Shown here piece by piece: positions 5,599 to 10,927 of a stretch of DNA of 10,927 bases; positions within the stretch are counted from its first letter, which is position 1, and each line of letters starts with the position of its first letter. The stretch lies in the NCBI RefSeq assembly GCF_040882075.1, contig NZ_JBBEBZ010000212.1:1-10927 (forward strand). Reading direction: 5' to 3'. The position numbers and the translations under genes are program-made. Below the pieces are notes generated by a model. The model did no database searches. It worked only from the letters and a program-made list of their open reading frames with translations, and had not been told where the DNA came from. Source of the stretch: Nitriliruptor sp040882075. Lineage in GTDB: Bacteria; Actinomycetota; Nitriliruptoria; Nitriliruptorales; Nitriliruptoraceae.

Positions 5599-7497
5599 CT
5601 ATCGGGCGAGTTCGGGGAGCCGCAGATCCATGTCGCCGACCACGCGGCGAGCGCGGGCGACGCAGCCGTCGAACGCCTCGACGAACCGTTCGGCGTCGCG
5701 CCGGTACAGCTCGAGCTGCGAGGGGTCGGCGCTGATCCGCTCGACCACCTCGAACTGCTGGTAGAGGTCCTCAGCGAACATCCGGCGTCGGCGTTCCACC
5801 GCGGATCGCACCGACTCGACCGCGCCGTCGACCTGGCGGTCGACGTCCCGCAGCAGCTCACCGGCGATCTCGTCGAGCCGTTCGACCACGGCGCCGCGCG
5901 CCTTCACCAGGTTCCGCTGCCCGGCCACGATGCTCGACAGCTTCCACCCGACGAGCGCGCCCCCGAGCAGGCCGATGGGTCCGAGGACCACGCTGCCCGC
6001 CGCCACGAGAGCGGACCCGCCGCCGGCCAAGCCACCGATGAACGCCGAGGTCCGTGACACGCTGCGGGTCCGGGCCCGCGCCCGCTGCATGGCCTGCACC
6101 TGGTCGGGCGTGGTGATCAGCGCGTTCGACGACAACCGGACCTGCGGCAGGTTCGGCGCCAGGTCGGTCATCACCGCCTCGAACCGTTCCTCGAGCTGGA
6201 GCTGGAGCCCCCCGACGATGTGCTCGAGACCCTCCGAGAACTGACGGGAGGCGAGCTCGCCCGCGACCTCGAGCTGGCGCCGGAACCGGGACGCGAACGC
6301 CTCGAGTTCGTCGGCGGATTCCAGCGTGCTCAGGTCCTTCTTCGCGCGCGTGAACGGTTGCAGGACCAGGCCGCGGATCCGCATCTTCAGCGGTGCGACG
6401 TCCGTCAACGCCAGCGACACCGCACCGTCGAAGCGGCGCTCGAGGTCGAAGATGTTGGCGTCCAGCTGGCGGCGGAAGCCCTCGAGCTGGTCGGGGTCGT
6501 CGAGCAGCTGCTGGCGGACCCGCACCTCGGCCTTCGCCATCTCAGCGGCGCGTTCGATGCGGTCGGCAGCGTCGTGCAGGACGAGCTTGCCGGCACCCTT
6601 CGACAGCTCGTTCTCGAGATCACGCAGCAGCCGGTCGGCGCCGGACCGCTTCCACTTGTCGATGTCGTCGGCCTGCCGGGCCTCCCAGGCCTCGAGCGCG
6701 CAGACCGGGTAGACGCGCACCTCGCCGGCGCGGTGTGCCTTCCGGGATGCCTCGACGATGCGCTCTCCGACGTACTGCAGCACCGCGTCGCGGGTCTCGG
6801 GGTCGTGGAAGTGCTGCGGGTACATGTTGCAGACCAGGAACGTCTTCTTGAGGTCGCGCGCCACGACCTCCTCGAGGAAGCGCAGCTCGGTCGCACCGAC
6901 GGTCGGGGGCGAGAGGAACAGCACCACCCCGGCGTCGACGACGTCGAGCTCCTGGAGGGTCCGCTCGGTGTAGACCTCGTCGGCCTCGGCGTCGTCGAGC
7001 CCCGGCGTGTCGATCAGGCGCGTGCCGTTGCGGAGGAACCCGACCGGGACCTGCTGCTCGACGAAGGTGATGCCGAGCTGGTTGTTCGGGTTGGCCTTCT
7101 GCGAGGTGAACTCGCTGACGTCCTCGACCGCGACGTGCTTGACCGTGCCGTCGGCGAAGTGCACGGTCGCCTGCGGGGCGTCCCCGTACGAGACGTACAC
7201 CGGAACCGCCGTCTCCGGCGTCACGTGCATCGAGGAGACCTCGCGGCCGATCAGTGCGTTCAGCAGCGTCGACTTGCCGCGCTTGATGAGACCGAAGATC
7301 CCGACCGTGAACTCGGTCGCCGCGAGGTCCTTGCGCACCATCGCGAGCTCGGAAGCGATCAGCGAGTCGGAGTCCTCGGCGCCCTCGACCTCGAGGGCTC
7401 GGCGCTCCTGGAACCGGGACCAGACCTCCTCGATGTGCGCGAGCGCCGTCAGCAGCGCGCTGCGTTCGACGTCGAAGCTGTCGAGGAACTCCGCCAC
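5599..7497 (-). CDS. Dynamin-like GTPase
   Basis: A 632-residue bacterial dynamin-family protein; the family binds GTP and remodels or tethers membranes. The G domain (about 60-270) has P-loop GLIKRGKST (69-77), a G2-type HVTPETAVPV (91-100) and G3 box DTPGLDD (163-169). The usual G4 N/TKxD is replaced by a divergent CNMYPQH (223-229), common in the broader superfamily. Long charged helices follow (300-480 and 525-625), flanking a hydrophobic Gly/Ala/Val-rich segment at 484-526 that fits a membrane-inserting paddle or helical hairpin. GTG at 7495-7497 is chosen because GGAGG lies 10 nt upstream. It is downstream of the MBL hydrolase gene on the same strand, 129 bp away, and converges on the TIGR04255 cassette. 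It is single, unlike paired actinobacterial iniA/iniC-type dynamins. Cellular role (membrane stress, division or defence) cannot be decided from sequence. Confidence 0.88.
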   Translation of the reverse strand: MAEFLDSFDVERSALLTALAHIEEVWSRFQERRALEVEGAEDSDSLIASELAMVRKDLAATEFTVGIFGLIKRGKSTLLNALIGREVSSMHVTPETAVPVYVSYGDAPQATVHFADGTVKHVAVEDVSEFTSQKANPNNQLGITFVEQQVPVGFLRNGTRLIDTPGLDDAEADEVYTERTLQELDVVDAGVVLFLSPPTVGATELRFLEEVVARDLKKTFLVCNMYPQHFHDPETRDAVLQYVGERIVEASRKAHRAGEVRVYPVCALEAWEARQADDIDKWKRSGADRLLRDLENELSKGAGKLVLHDAADRIERAAEMAKAEVRVRQQLLDDPDQLEGFRRQLDANIFDLERRFDGAVSLALTDVAPLKMRIRGLVLQPFTRAKKDLSTLESADELEAFASRFRRQLEVAGELASRQFSEGLEHIVGGLQLQLEERFEAVMTDLAPNLPQVRLSSNALITTPDQVQAMQRARARTRSVSRTSAFIGGLAGGGSALVAAGSVVLGPIGLLGGALVGWKLSSIVAGQRNLVKARGAVVERLDEIAGELLRDVDRQVDGAVESVRSAVERRRRMFAEDLYQQFEVVERISADPSQLELYRRDAERFVEAFDGCVARARRVVGDMDLRLPELAR

Positions 7498-7626
7498 GGT
7501 CGGTCCGCCTCCGGTGGTCGTGTCGACGATCGAAGCACGCGGGTGACGTGAACGCGCCGAACAGCCACCTCGAGGCTTCGACCACCCGGAGTGATGACTT
7601 GAGCGGCCGACCGGCCACAGCCGGCG

Positions 7627-8505
7627 TCAGCCCGTCCGCTGGACCCGGCCATCTCGGTCGGTGCGGAGTTGGCCGGAGGCGGCGAGGTGGTCGAGCGCGG
7701 CGCGCGTCGATGCCTCCGCTGCCCCCCAGAGCCGACGGTCGACCTCGGCGTAGATCGTCGCGACCAGCTCGGCGGGGGTGGCGGCGCCGGCGTCGATCGC
7801 GGCCAGGATCTGCTTCAGCCGGAACTCGCGGTGGTCGGCGTAGAAGTGGAGCACCGCCTGCGGGTCCTCCGAAAGCGTCGGCCCGTGCCCGGGGTGGAGG
7901 ACGTGCGCGCCGATCGCCAGGGCGCGCCGCAACGAATCGAGGTAGGCCACGAGGTCCCCGTCCGGGTGCGCCACCACCGACGTGCCTCGACCGAGCACGT
8001 GGTCGCCGGTCAGCAGGGCCCCGTCGCCGAGCCGGAACGCGACGTGGTCCGCGCAGTGCCCGGGGGTGGCCACCACCCGGACCTCGAACCCGGGCACGTC
8101 CACCACGTCCCCGTCGGCGAGCACCCGACCCGCGTGCGCCGTGTCCGCCTGGAGCGGCGCGTGCACCGGACAGCCGAGCCGAGCGCCGAGCGCGGCCGCT
8201 GCCTCGGTGTGATCGACGTGGTGGTGGGTGACGACGATCGCGGCCACCTCGACGTCGCGATCGGCCGCGGTGGCCACGACCCGATCGAGGTGGTCGGCGT
8301 CGTCCGGACCGGGGTCGACCACGATCGCTGCCCGACCCGGGTGGCCCACCACGTAGGTGTTCGTGCCGTCGAGGGTCATCGGCGACGGGTTGGGCGCGAG
8401 GACCCGCGTCACGGTGTCCGACAGCACCTCGGTGACCGGCATCTGCCCGAACGCCGGCAGGTCCCACGACGTGCGCGGGTCGACGGGAGCGGGGGGCAGG
8501 TCCAC
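7627..8505 (-). CDS. MBL-fold metallo-hydrolase with LACTB2-like C-terminus
   Basis: This is a 292-residue metallo-beta-lactamase-fold protein, expected to bind two zinc ions. Ligands are all present: HxHxDH as H94-H96-D98-H99, H150 in TPGHC, D168 in TGDH and H207 in HPGHGP. The segment NPSPMTLDGTNTYVV (39-53) is typical of the LACTB2-like branch. Residues 221-290 (HREFRLKQILAAI, a Thr-Pro start to a helix, LWGAAEASTRAALDHL) match its C-terminal winged helix. LACTB2 itself is an endoribonuclease; most bacterial relatives are annotated only as MBL hydrolases. I chose GTG at 8505 because the TAGCGT element ends 7 nt before it and homologues carry a 'WDLPAFGQ' lead-in. ATG at 8442 is the alternative. 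It has no ribosome site, so it is probably leaderless. It is separated from the upstream Nudix gene by a terminator-like hairpin. Confidence 0.88.
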   Translation of the reverse strand: MDLPPAPVDPRTSWDLPAFGQMPVTEVLSDTVTRVLAPNPSPMTLDGTNTYVVGHPGRAAIVVDPGPDDADHLDRVVATAADRDVEVAAIVVTHHHVDHTEAAAALGARLGCPVHAPLQADTAHAGRVLADGDVVDVPGFEVRVVATPGHCADHVAFRLGDGALLTGDHVLGRGTSVVAHPDGDLVAYLDSLRRALAIGAHVLHPGHGPTLSEDPQAVLHFYADHREFRLKQILAAIDAGAATPAELVATIYAEVDRRLWGAAEASTRAALDHLAASGQLRTDRDGRVQRTG

Positions 8506-8512
8506 GCGGCGG

Positions 8513-8518
8513 ACGCTA
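8513..8518 (-). promoter_or_regulatory. -10 element for a leaderless MBL hydrolase mRNA
   Basis: TAGCGT on the minus strand is followed by exactly 7 nt and then the GTG at 8505. That places the transcription start at or next to the start codon. There is no Shine-Dalgarno sequence in the gap. The same geometry is seen at 9688-9701. A -35 element is not obvious. Confidence 0.5.
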
Positions 8519-8542
8519 ACGGCTCCGGCCCTGGAACGGGTG

Positions 8543-8572
8543 GAGCGGCGGCCCGGATCCGGACCGCCGCTC
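8543..8572. other. 30-bp near-perfect palindrome upstream of the MBL gene
   Basis: GAGCGGCGG (8543-8551) pairs with CCGCCGCTC (8564-8572), and the interior CCGGA/TCCGG (8553-8562) continues the symmetry with one C/A mismatch, 14 of 15 positions in each arm. The centre is at 8557/8558. No T-tract follows on either strand. It sits 25 bp upstream of the MBL -10 element, where an operator would act. A second, backup terminator for the Nudix transcript is the alternative. Confidence 0.5.
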
Positions 8573-8653
8573 GCACTCTCCCGCTCCCGACGGCTCCCGC
8601 TCCGTCCTGGAAGTGATCCGAAGGTACGGGACGGACGGTGGCCGATGGAAGGG

Positions 8654-8688
8654 GGTCCCCGGACGCCGCACGGCAACGTCCGGTGACC
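8654..8688 (-). terminator. Terminator-like hairpin after the Nudix gene
   Basis: Starting 14 nt after the Nudix stop codon, GGTC-C-CCGGACG and CGTCCGG-T-GACC form an 11-bp stem with a single mismatch and an 11-nt loop. On the minus strand it is followed by a pyrimidine run (CCCCCTTCC) rather than a U-tract, as is frequent in high-GC actinobacteria. It would separate the Nudix transcript from the MBL gene. Confidence 0.5.
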
Positions 8689-8702
8689 GCTCGACGCGGA
8701 CG

Positions 8703-9560
8703 TCAGATCGGCTCGGGCTCGCCGCGGCGGGGGTGCTGGACCATCACCCGGCCGTCGACCATCACGGCGGCCGGCTGGGTGCGTTCGGTGTCGCACGCAC
8801 CCGCGAGCGCGGCGTCGACCGCGGCCGCCGCCGTCGGGTAGACCGCCAACTCGCGCAGGTTGCAGCGGGTCGGGTAGATGATCACGACCTCGCCGTCCTC
8901 GGAAGCACGGAGGGCCGCAGCGGGGGGCAGCCACCGGGCGCTCGAGGTCTCGACCTCGTCGTGGGCGGCGACGTCACGCTGCGCGTCCGGGACCCGGGCG
9001 ATGAAGAAACGGGTGTCGTAGCGGCGGTGCTGCCCCTCGGGGGTCACCCACCACGACCAGAACCCGAGCGCGGCGAGGTCGAGGACGAGGTCCTCCTCGT
9101 CGAGCCAGGCGTGGAAGTCGGCGACGGGGCCGTGGGCGTTGAGCGCGGCACGGGCCTCCTGGAACGATGCCGAGCGCAGGTCCCGTCCGGTCAACGGCGA
9201 CCCGTCCGAGCGCGTCGCGAGGAGCACCCCGGCCTCCTCGAAGGTCTCGCGTACCGCCGCGGCACGTGTGGCGAGCGCCATCGCCGGGTCCTCGAAGCCC
9301 AGCTCCTCGGCGTCCAGTTCGGGGTCGGGGCCACGCCACCGATCCGGCGGGAGGTCACCGTCGGCGTCGTCGACCTTGCCGCCCGGGAAGACGAACGCCC
9401 CGCCGGCGAAGTCGCTCTTCAGCACGCGTTCGAGCAGGAGCACCTCGAGACCGTCGCCGCTCGCGCGCTCGCCCTCGCCCTCGCCCTCGCCAGGGTCGAC
9501 GTCGCGGACGAGCACCACCGTCGCCGACGGTGTCGGTTCGTCGGTCCAGGCCTCGACCAC
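8703..9560 (-). CDS. Nudix hydrolase, NUDT19-like
   Basis: Nudix enzymes hydrolyse nucleoside diphosphates linked to another moiety; NUDT19 relatives act on CoA and acyl-CoA. The 285-residue length and a split Nudix box support this subgroup. FPGGKVDDADG (58-68) is separated from RAAAVRETFEEAGVLL (99-114) by an insertion of about 30 residues rich in Pro, Asp and Glu, as in eukaryotic NUDT19. The metal-binding core RETFEEAG (R104, E105, E108, E109, G111) is intact. C-terminal FWSWWVTPEGQHRRYDTRFFIA (167-188) is a conserved NUDT19-type segment. Residues 24-31 are a Gly-Glu repeat coded by a short tandem repeat. GTG at 9558-9560 follows GAGG by about 8 nt. It is divergent from the membrane protein at 9701 and ends in a terminator-like hairpin. 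CoA specificity is inferred from the family. Confidence 0.85.
   Translation of the reverse strand: MVEAWTDEPTPSATVVLVRDVDPGEGEGEGERASGDGLEVLLLERVLKSDFAGGAFVFPGGKVDDADGDLPPDRWRGPDPELDAEELGFEDPAMALATRAAAVRETFEEAGVLLATRSDGSPLTGRDLRSASFQEARAALNAHGPVADFHAWLDEEDLVLDLAALGFWSWWVTPEGQHRRYDTRFFIARVPDAQRDVAAHDEVETSSARWLPPAAALRASEDGEVVIIYPTRCNLRELAVYPTAAAAVDAALAGACDTERTQPAAVMVDGRVMVQHPRRGEPEPI
9468..9491. repeat. Four tandem copies of CTCGCC inside the Nudix gene
   Basis: The hexamer CTCGCC is repeated four times without change. On the coding strand it gives GGCGAG repeats and the peptide (Gly-Glu)x4 in the loop before the first core beta-strand. Slippage by whole units would keep the reading frame. Confidence 0.85.
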
Positions 9561-9611
9561 GTCTCTGCCTCGCTGCTCGTCGATCCGCCACGGTCCGGGG
9601 CGGAGACGCGC

Positions 9612-9617
9612 AGGCTA
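9612..9617 (-). promoter_or_regulatory. Candidate -10 element for the Nudix gene
   Basis: TAGCCT on the minus strand would start transcription near 9605, giving a leader of about 45 nt with the GAGG ribosome site. A weak -35 (TGGAGG) is 17 bp upstream. It lies in the 140-bp divergent gap shared with the gene at 9701. Confidence 0.35.
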
Positions 9618-9687
9618 GGGCGCGGGCCCACGAGCCTCCACGCGGCCGACCCGGGCGCACCTGCCGAGGCGGGCGGCGACCCGTCGC

Positions 9688-9693
9688 TACGGT
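9688..9693 (+). promoter_or_regulatory. -10 element for a leaderless mRNA of the membrane protein gene
   Basis: TACGGT is followed by 7 nt and the ATG at 9701, with no convincing ribosome site between them. The wider 9-mer CGCTACGGT is also present before the gene at 3298. No -35 hexamer stands out. Confidence 0.45.
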
Positions 9694-9700
9694 CGGGTGG

Positions 9701-10759
9701 ATGCCTGCCACGCCCGCCTCCCGCACCCGCACCCGGACCGACGAGGCCCGAGGTGGCGCGCAGCCACGCGGCCGGCGGCCGAGGAAGCCGGCGAGGTGGG
9801 ACGGGCTCGATACGGCGCGCGGGATCGTCGTGCTGGCGGCGGTGGTCATCGGCGTCGGTGCCCTGCTGGCACCTGCGGCGCTCGGGCCGACGACGTGGCT
9901 CGGGATCGGCGCGGCCGACCTCCTGCCGGGCACGTTCCTGGTCGTGGCCGGCGCCGGGATCGGGTGGCGGCACGACACCGGCCGACGCTGGCCACCGGCG
10001 CGACGGTGGCGACGCGCCGGCGTCCTGCTGGTGTTCGGAGCCGGCATCGCGGTCGCTCGAGCGGGCGGCGACCCCGGCGCGCTGGCCATCGATGAGCTGC
10101 TGCGGTTGGCCGGCGCCGGAGCGATCGCGAGCCTGGTGCTCCGCTGGCGCGCGGTCCTCGTCGTCCCGCTCGCTGGCCTCCTCGCGGTGGCGCCCGCCGC
10201 GCTGGTCGCTGGCGATCCCTTCGGCCGTGGGCTGCGACGCGCCGACCCGGCGGAAGCGTGGTGGCTGGAGGGAACGCTCGGGCTGCCGGGCGGGGGAGTG
10301 CCGCTGTTGAGCCTGGCGCCCGCGGTCGCTCTGGTCCTCGCCGGGGCGGCGTTCGGGATCTGGGCGCACCGACGTCCACCCGGGCCCGCCACGGCGGCCG
10401 CCCTCGGGACCGTGGGCGCGTGGTGCCTCATCGGCACGATCATCGTCGGGCAGCTGGTCCCACCCGTCCCGGTCCTGCTCGACCTCCCCGTGGCGCTGAC
10501 CGCGGCCGGATGCGGGGCGCTGGCGTTGGCCGCCGGCCACCTCGCCGCCGGCCGTGGCGCCGCCCCTGGCCTCGCGAGCGTCGGCCGGACCGCGCTGCCG
10601 ATCGTGGTCACCGGCACGCTCGTCCTGGCGTTCGTGCCGACGACCGCAGCGCCGGACCTGCCGACCGCAGCCGCGTTGACCGCCGGCGGCGTGGCGGCCT
10701 GGGGCGCGCTGGTGGCTGGCCGCCGCCTCGATGCGACCCGCTGGGTCCTCCGCGCCTGA
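9701..10759 (+). CDS. Multi-pass membrane protein, HGSNAT/DUF1624-like acyltransferase fold
   Basis: A 352-residue, very hydrophobic protein with about ten transmembrane helices after a basic 33-residue N-terminus. The opening WDGLDTARGIVVLAAVV (33-49) matches the 'LDxxRG' start of HGSNAT/DUF1624 and related acyltransferases. Further family-like segments are WLGIGAADLLPGTFLVVAG (66-84), DELLRLAGAGAIASLVL (131-147, cf. 'RIPGVLQRIAL') and PLLSLAPAVALVLAGAAFG (201-219, cf. 'STIPAIATVLLG'). HGSNAT moves an acetyl group from cytosolic CoA across the membrane through a His in the first loop. Here the loop reads PAALGPTTWLG with no His, so classical catalysis is doubtful. ATG at 9701 is chosen from the TACGGT element 7 nt upstream; the open frame extends further upstream but without hydrophobic sequence. 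The substrate is unknown, and a degenerate or non-enzymatic member is possible. Confidence 0.65.
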   Translation: MPATPASRTRTRTDEARGGAQPRGRRPRKPARWDGLDTARGIVVLAAVVIGVGALLAPAALGPTTWLGIGAADLLPGTFLVVAGAGIGWRHDTGRRWPPARRWRRAGVLLVFGAGIAVARAGGDPGALAIDELLRLAGAGAIASLVLRWRAVLVVPLAGLLAVAPAALVAGDPFGRGLRRADPAEAWWLEGTLGLPGGGVPLLSLAPAVALVLAGAAFGIWAHRRPPGPATAAALGTVGAWCLIGTIIVGQLVPPVPVLLDLPVALTAAGCGALALAAGHLAAGRGAAPGLASVGRTALPIVVTGTLVLAFVPTTAAPDLPTAAALTAGGVAAWGALVAGRRLDATRWVLRA

Positions 10760-10775
10760 CGCCCGCCGCCCATCC

Positions 10776-10927
10776 CACTTGCCGTCACCAGACTGCATCC
10801 GCGTCGGTGCCCGAGCCGTCGCCCGGCGAACGCCCACCACTTGCCGTCATCAGACTGCATCCGCGTCGCTGACCGAGCCGTCGCCCGGCGAACGCCCACC
10901 ACTTGCCGTCATCAGACTGCATCCGCG
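10776..10927. repeat. 62-bp direct tandem repeat, at least 2.4 copies, running off the right edge
   Basis: Copies begin at 10776, 10838 and 10900, each with CACTTGCCGTCA. Copies 1 and 2 differ at 3 of 62 positions. The visible 28 bp of copy 3 are identical to copy 2. The array starts 16 bp after the membrane protein's stop codon. Each unit contains the small palindrome TCGCCCGGCGA and a less GC-rich patch around CATCAGACTGCATC. The period is not a multiple of three, so it is not a protein repeat. The total copy number is unknown because the window ends inside the array. Confidence 0.9.

Noticed and set aside
6220..7551. 443-codon plus-strand open frame opposite the dynamin gene
   Set aside because: It is the mirror of the GTPase codons, Arg/Leu/Val/Asp-rich without motifs.
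6620..8467. 615-codon minus-strand open frame
   Set aside because: It is an out-of-frame, Arg/Gly-rich shadow running across both the MBL and dynamin genes.
9355..10902. 515-codon minus-strand open frame reading into the tandem repeat
   Set aside because: It opposes the membrane protein gene and overlaps the Nudix gene; the 62-bp period shifts its frame, so repeats are not peptide repeats.
10776..10927. CRISPR array with a 28-bp repeat and 34-bp spacers
   Set aside because: The supposed spacers of copies 1 and 2 are also nearly identical (two differences), so this is a plain 62-bp tandem repeat.

Overview
The window is very GC-rich bacterial DNA with tightly packed genes, many GTG starts and strong G/C preference at third codon positions. 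This suggests a high-GC member of the Actinomycetota. The phosphoenolpyruvate carboxykinase, the multi-pass sensor kinase and a conserved 'SDEHKAAL...' helical protein fit that phylum, possibly a deep-branching class, but I cannot name a genus. There are no rRNA or tRNA genes, no convincing insertion sequence and no CRISPR array.

Layout, left to right. (1) 1-776, minus strand: N-terminal 258 residues of an ATP-type PEP carboxykinase, running off the left edge. (2) 777-1122: divergent intergenic region with candidate promoters and inverted repeats. (3) 1123-1290, plus: a 55-residue secreted-peptide ORF, followed by a membrane-bound PAS sensor histidine kinase (1395-3218) with no response regulator beside it. 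(4) 3298-3795, plus: a small helical, charged conserved protein of unknown function. (5) 3843-5568, plus: three overlapping genes. The first belongs to the sporadically distributed TIGR04255 family, and the other two are uncharacterised partners. This is the best candidate here for an undescribed system. (6) 5599-7497, minus: a dynamin-like GTPase converging on the cassette. (7) 7627-8505, minus: an MBL-fold hydrolase with a LACTB2-like C-terminus. (8) 8703-9560, minus: a NUDT19-like Nudix hydrolase ending in a terminator-like hairpin. (9) 9701-10759, plus: a multi-pass membrane protein resembling HGSNAT/DUF1624 acyltransferases but without the expected histidine. (10) 10776 to the right edge: at least 2.4 copies of a 62-bp tandem repeat.

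Functional coherence is limited. PEP carboxykinase, the MBL hydrolase, the Nudix hydrolase and the membrane acyltransferase-like protein look like chromosomal housekeeping or accessory metabolism. The small peptide and orphan kinase may be linked by position. The TIGR04255 cassette has looser codon use than its neighbours and translational coupling, which suggests an acquired, co-expressed unit. Two genes (MBL at 8505 and membrane protein at 9701) each have a TANNNT element exactly 7 nt before the start codon and no Shine-Dalgarno sequence, as expected for leaderless mRNAs.
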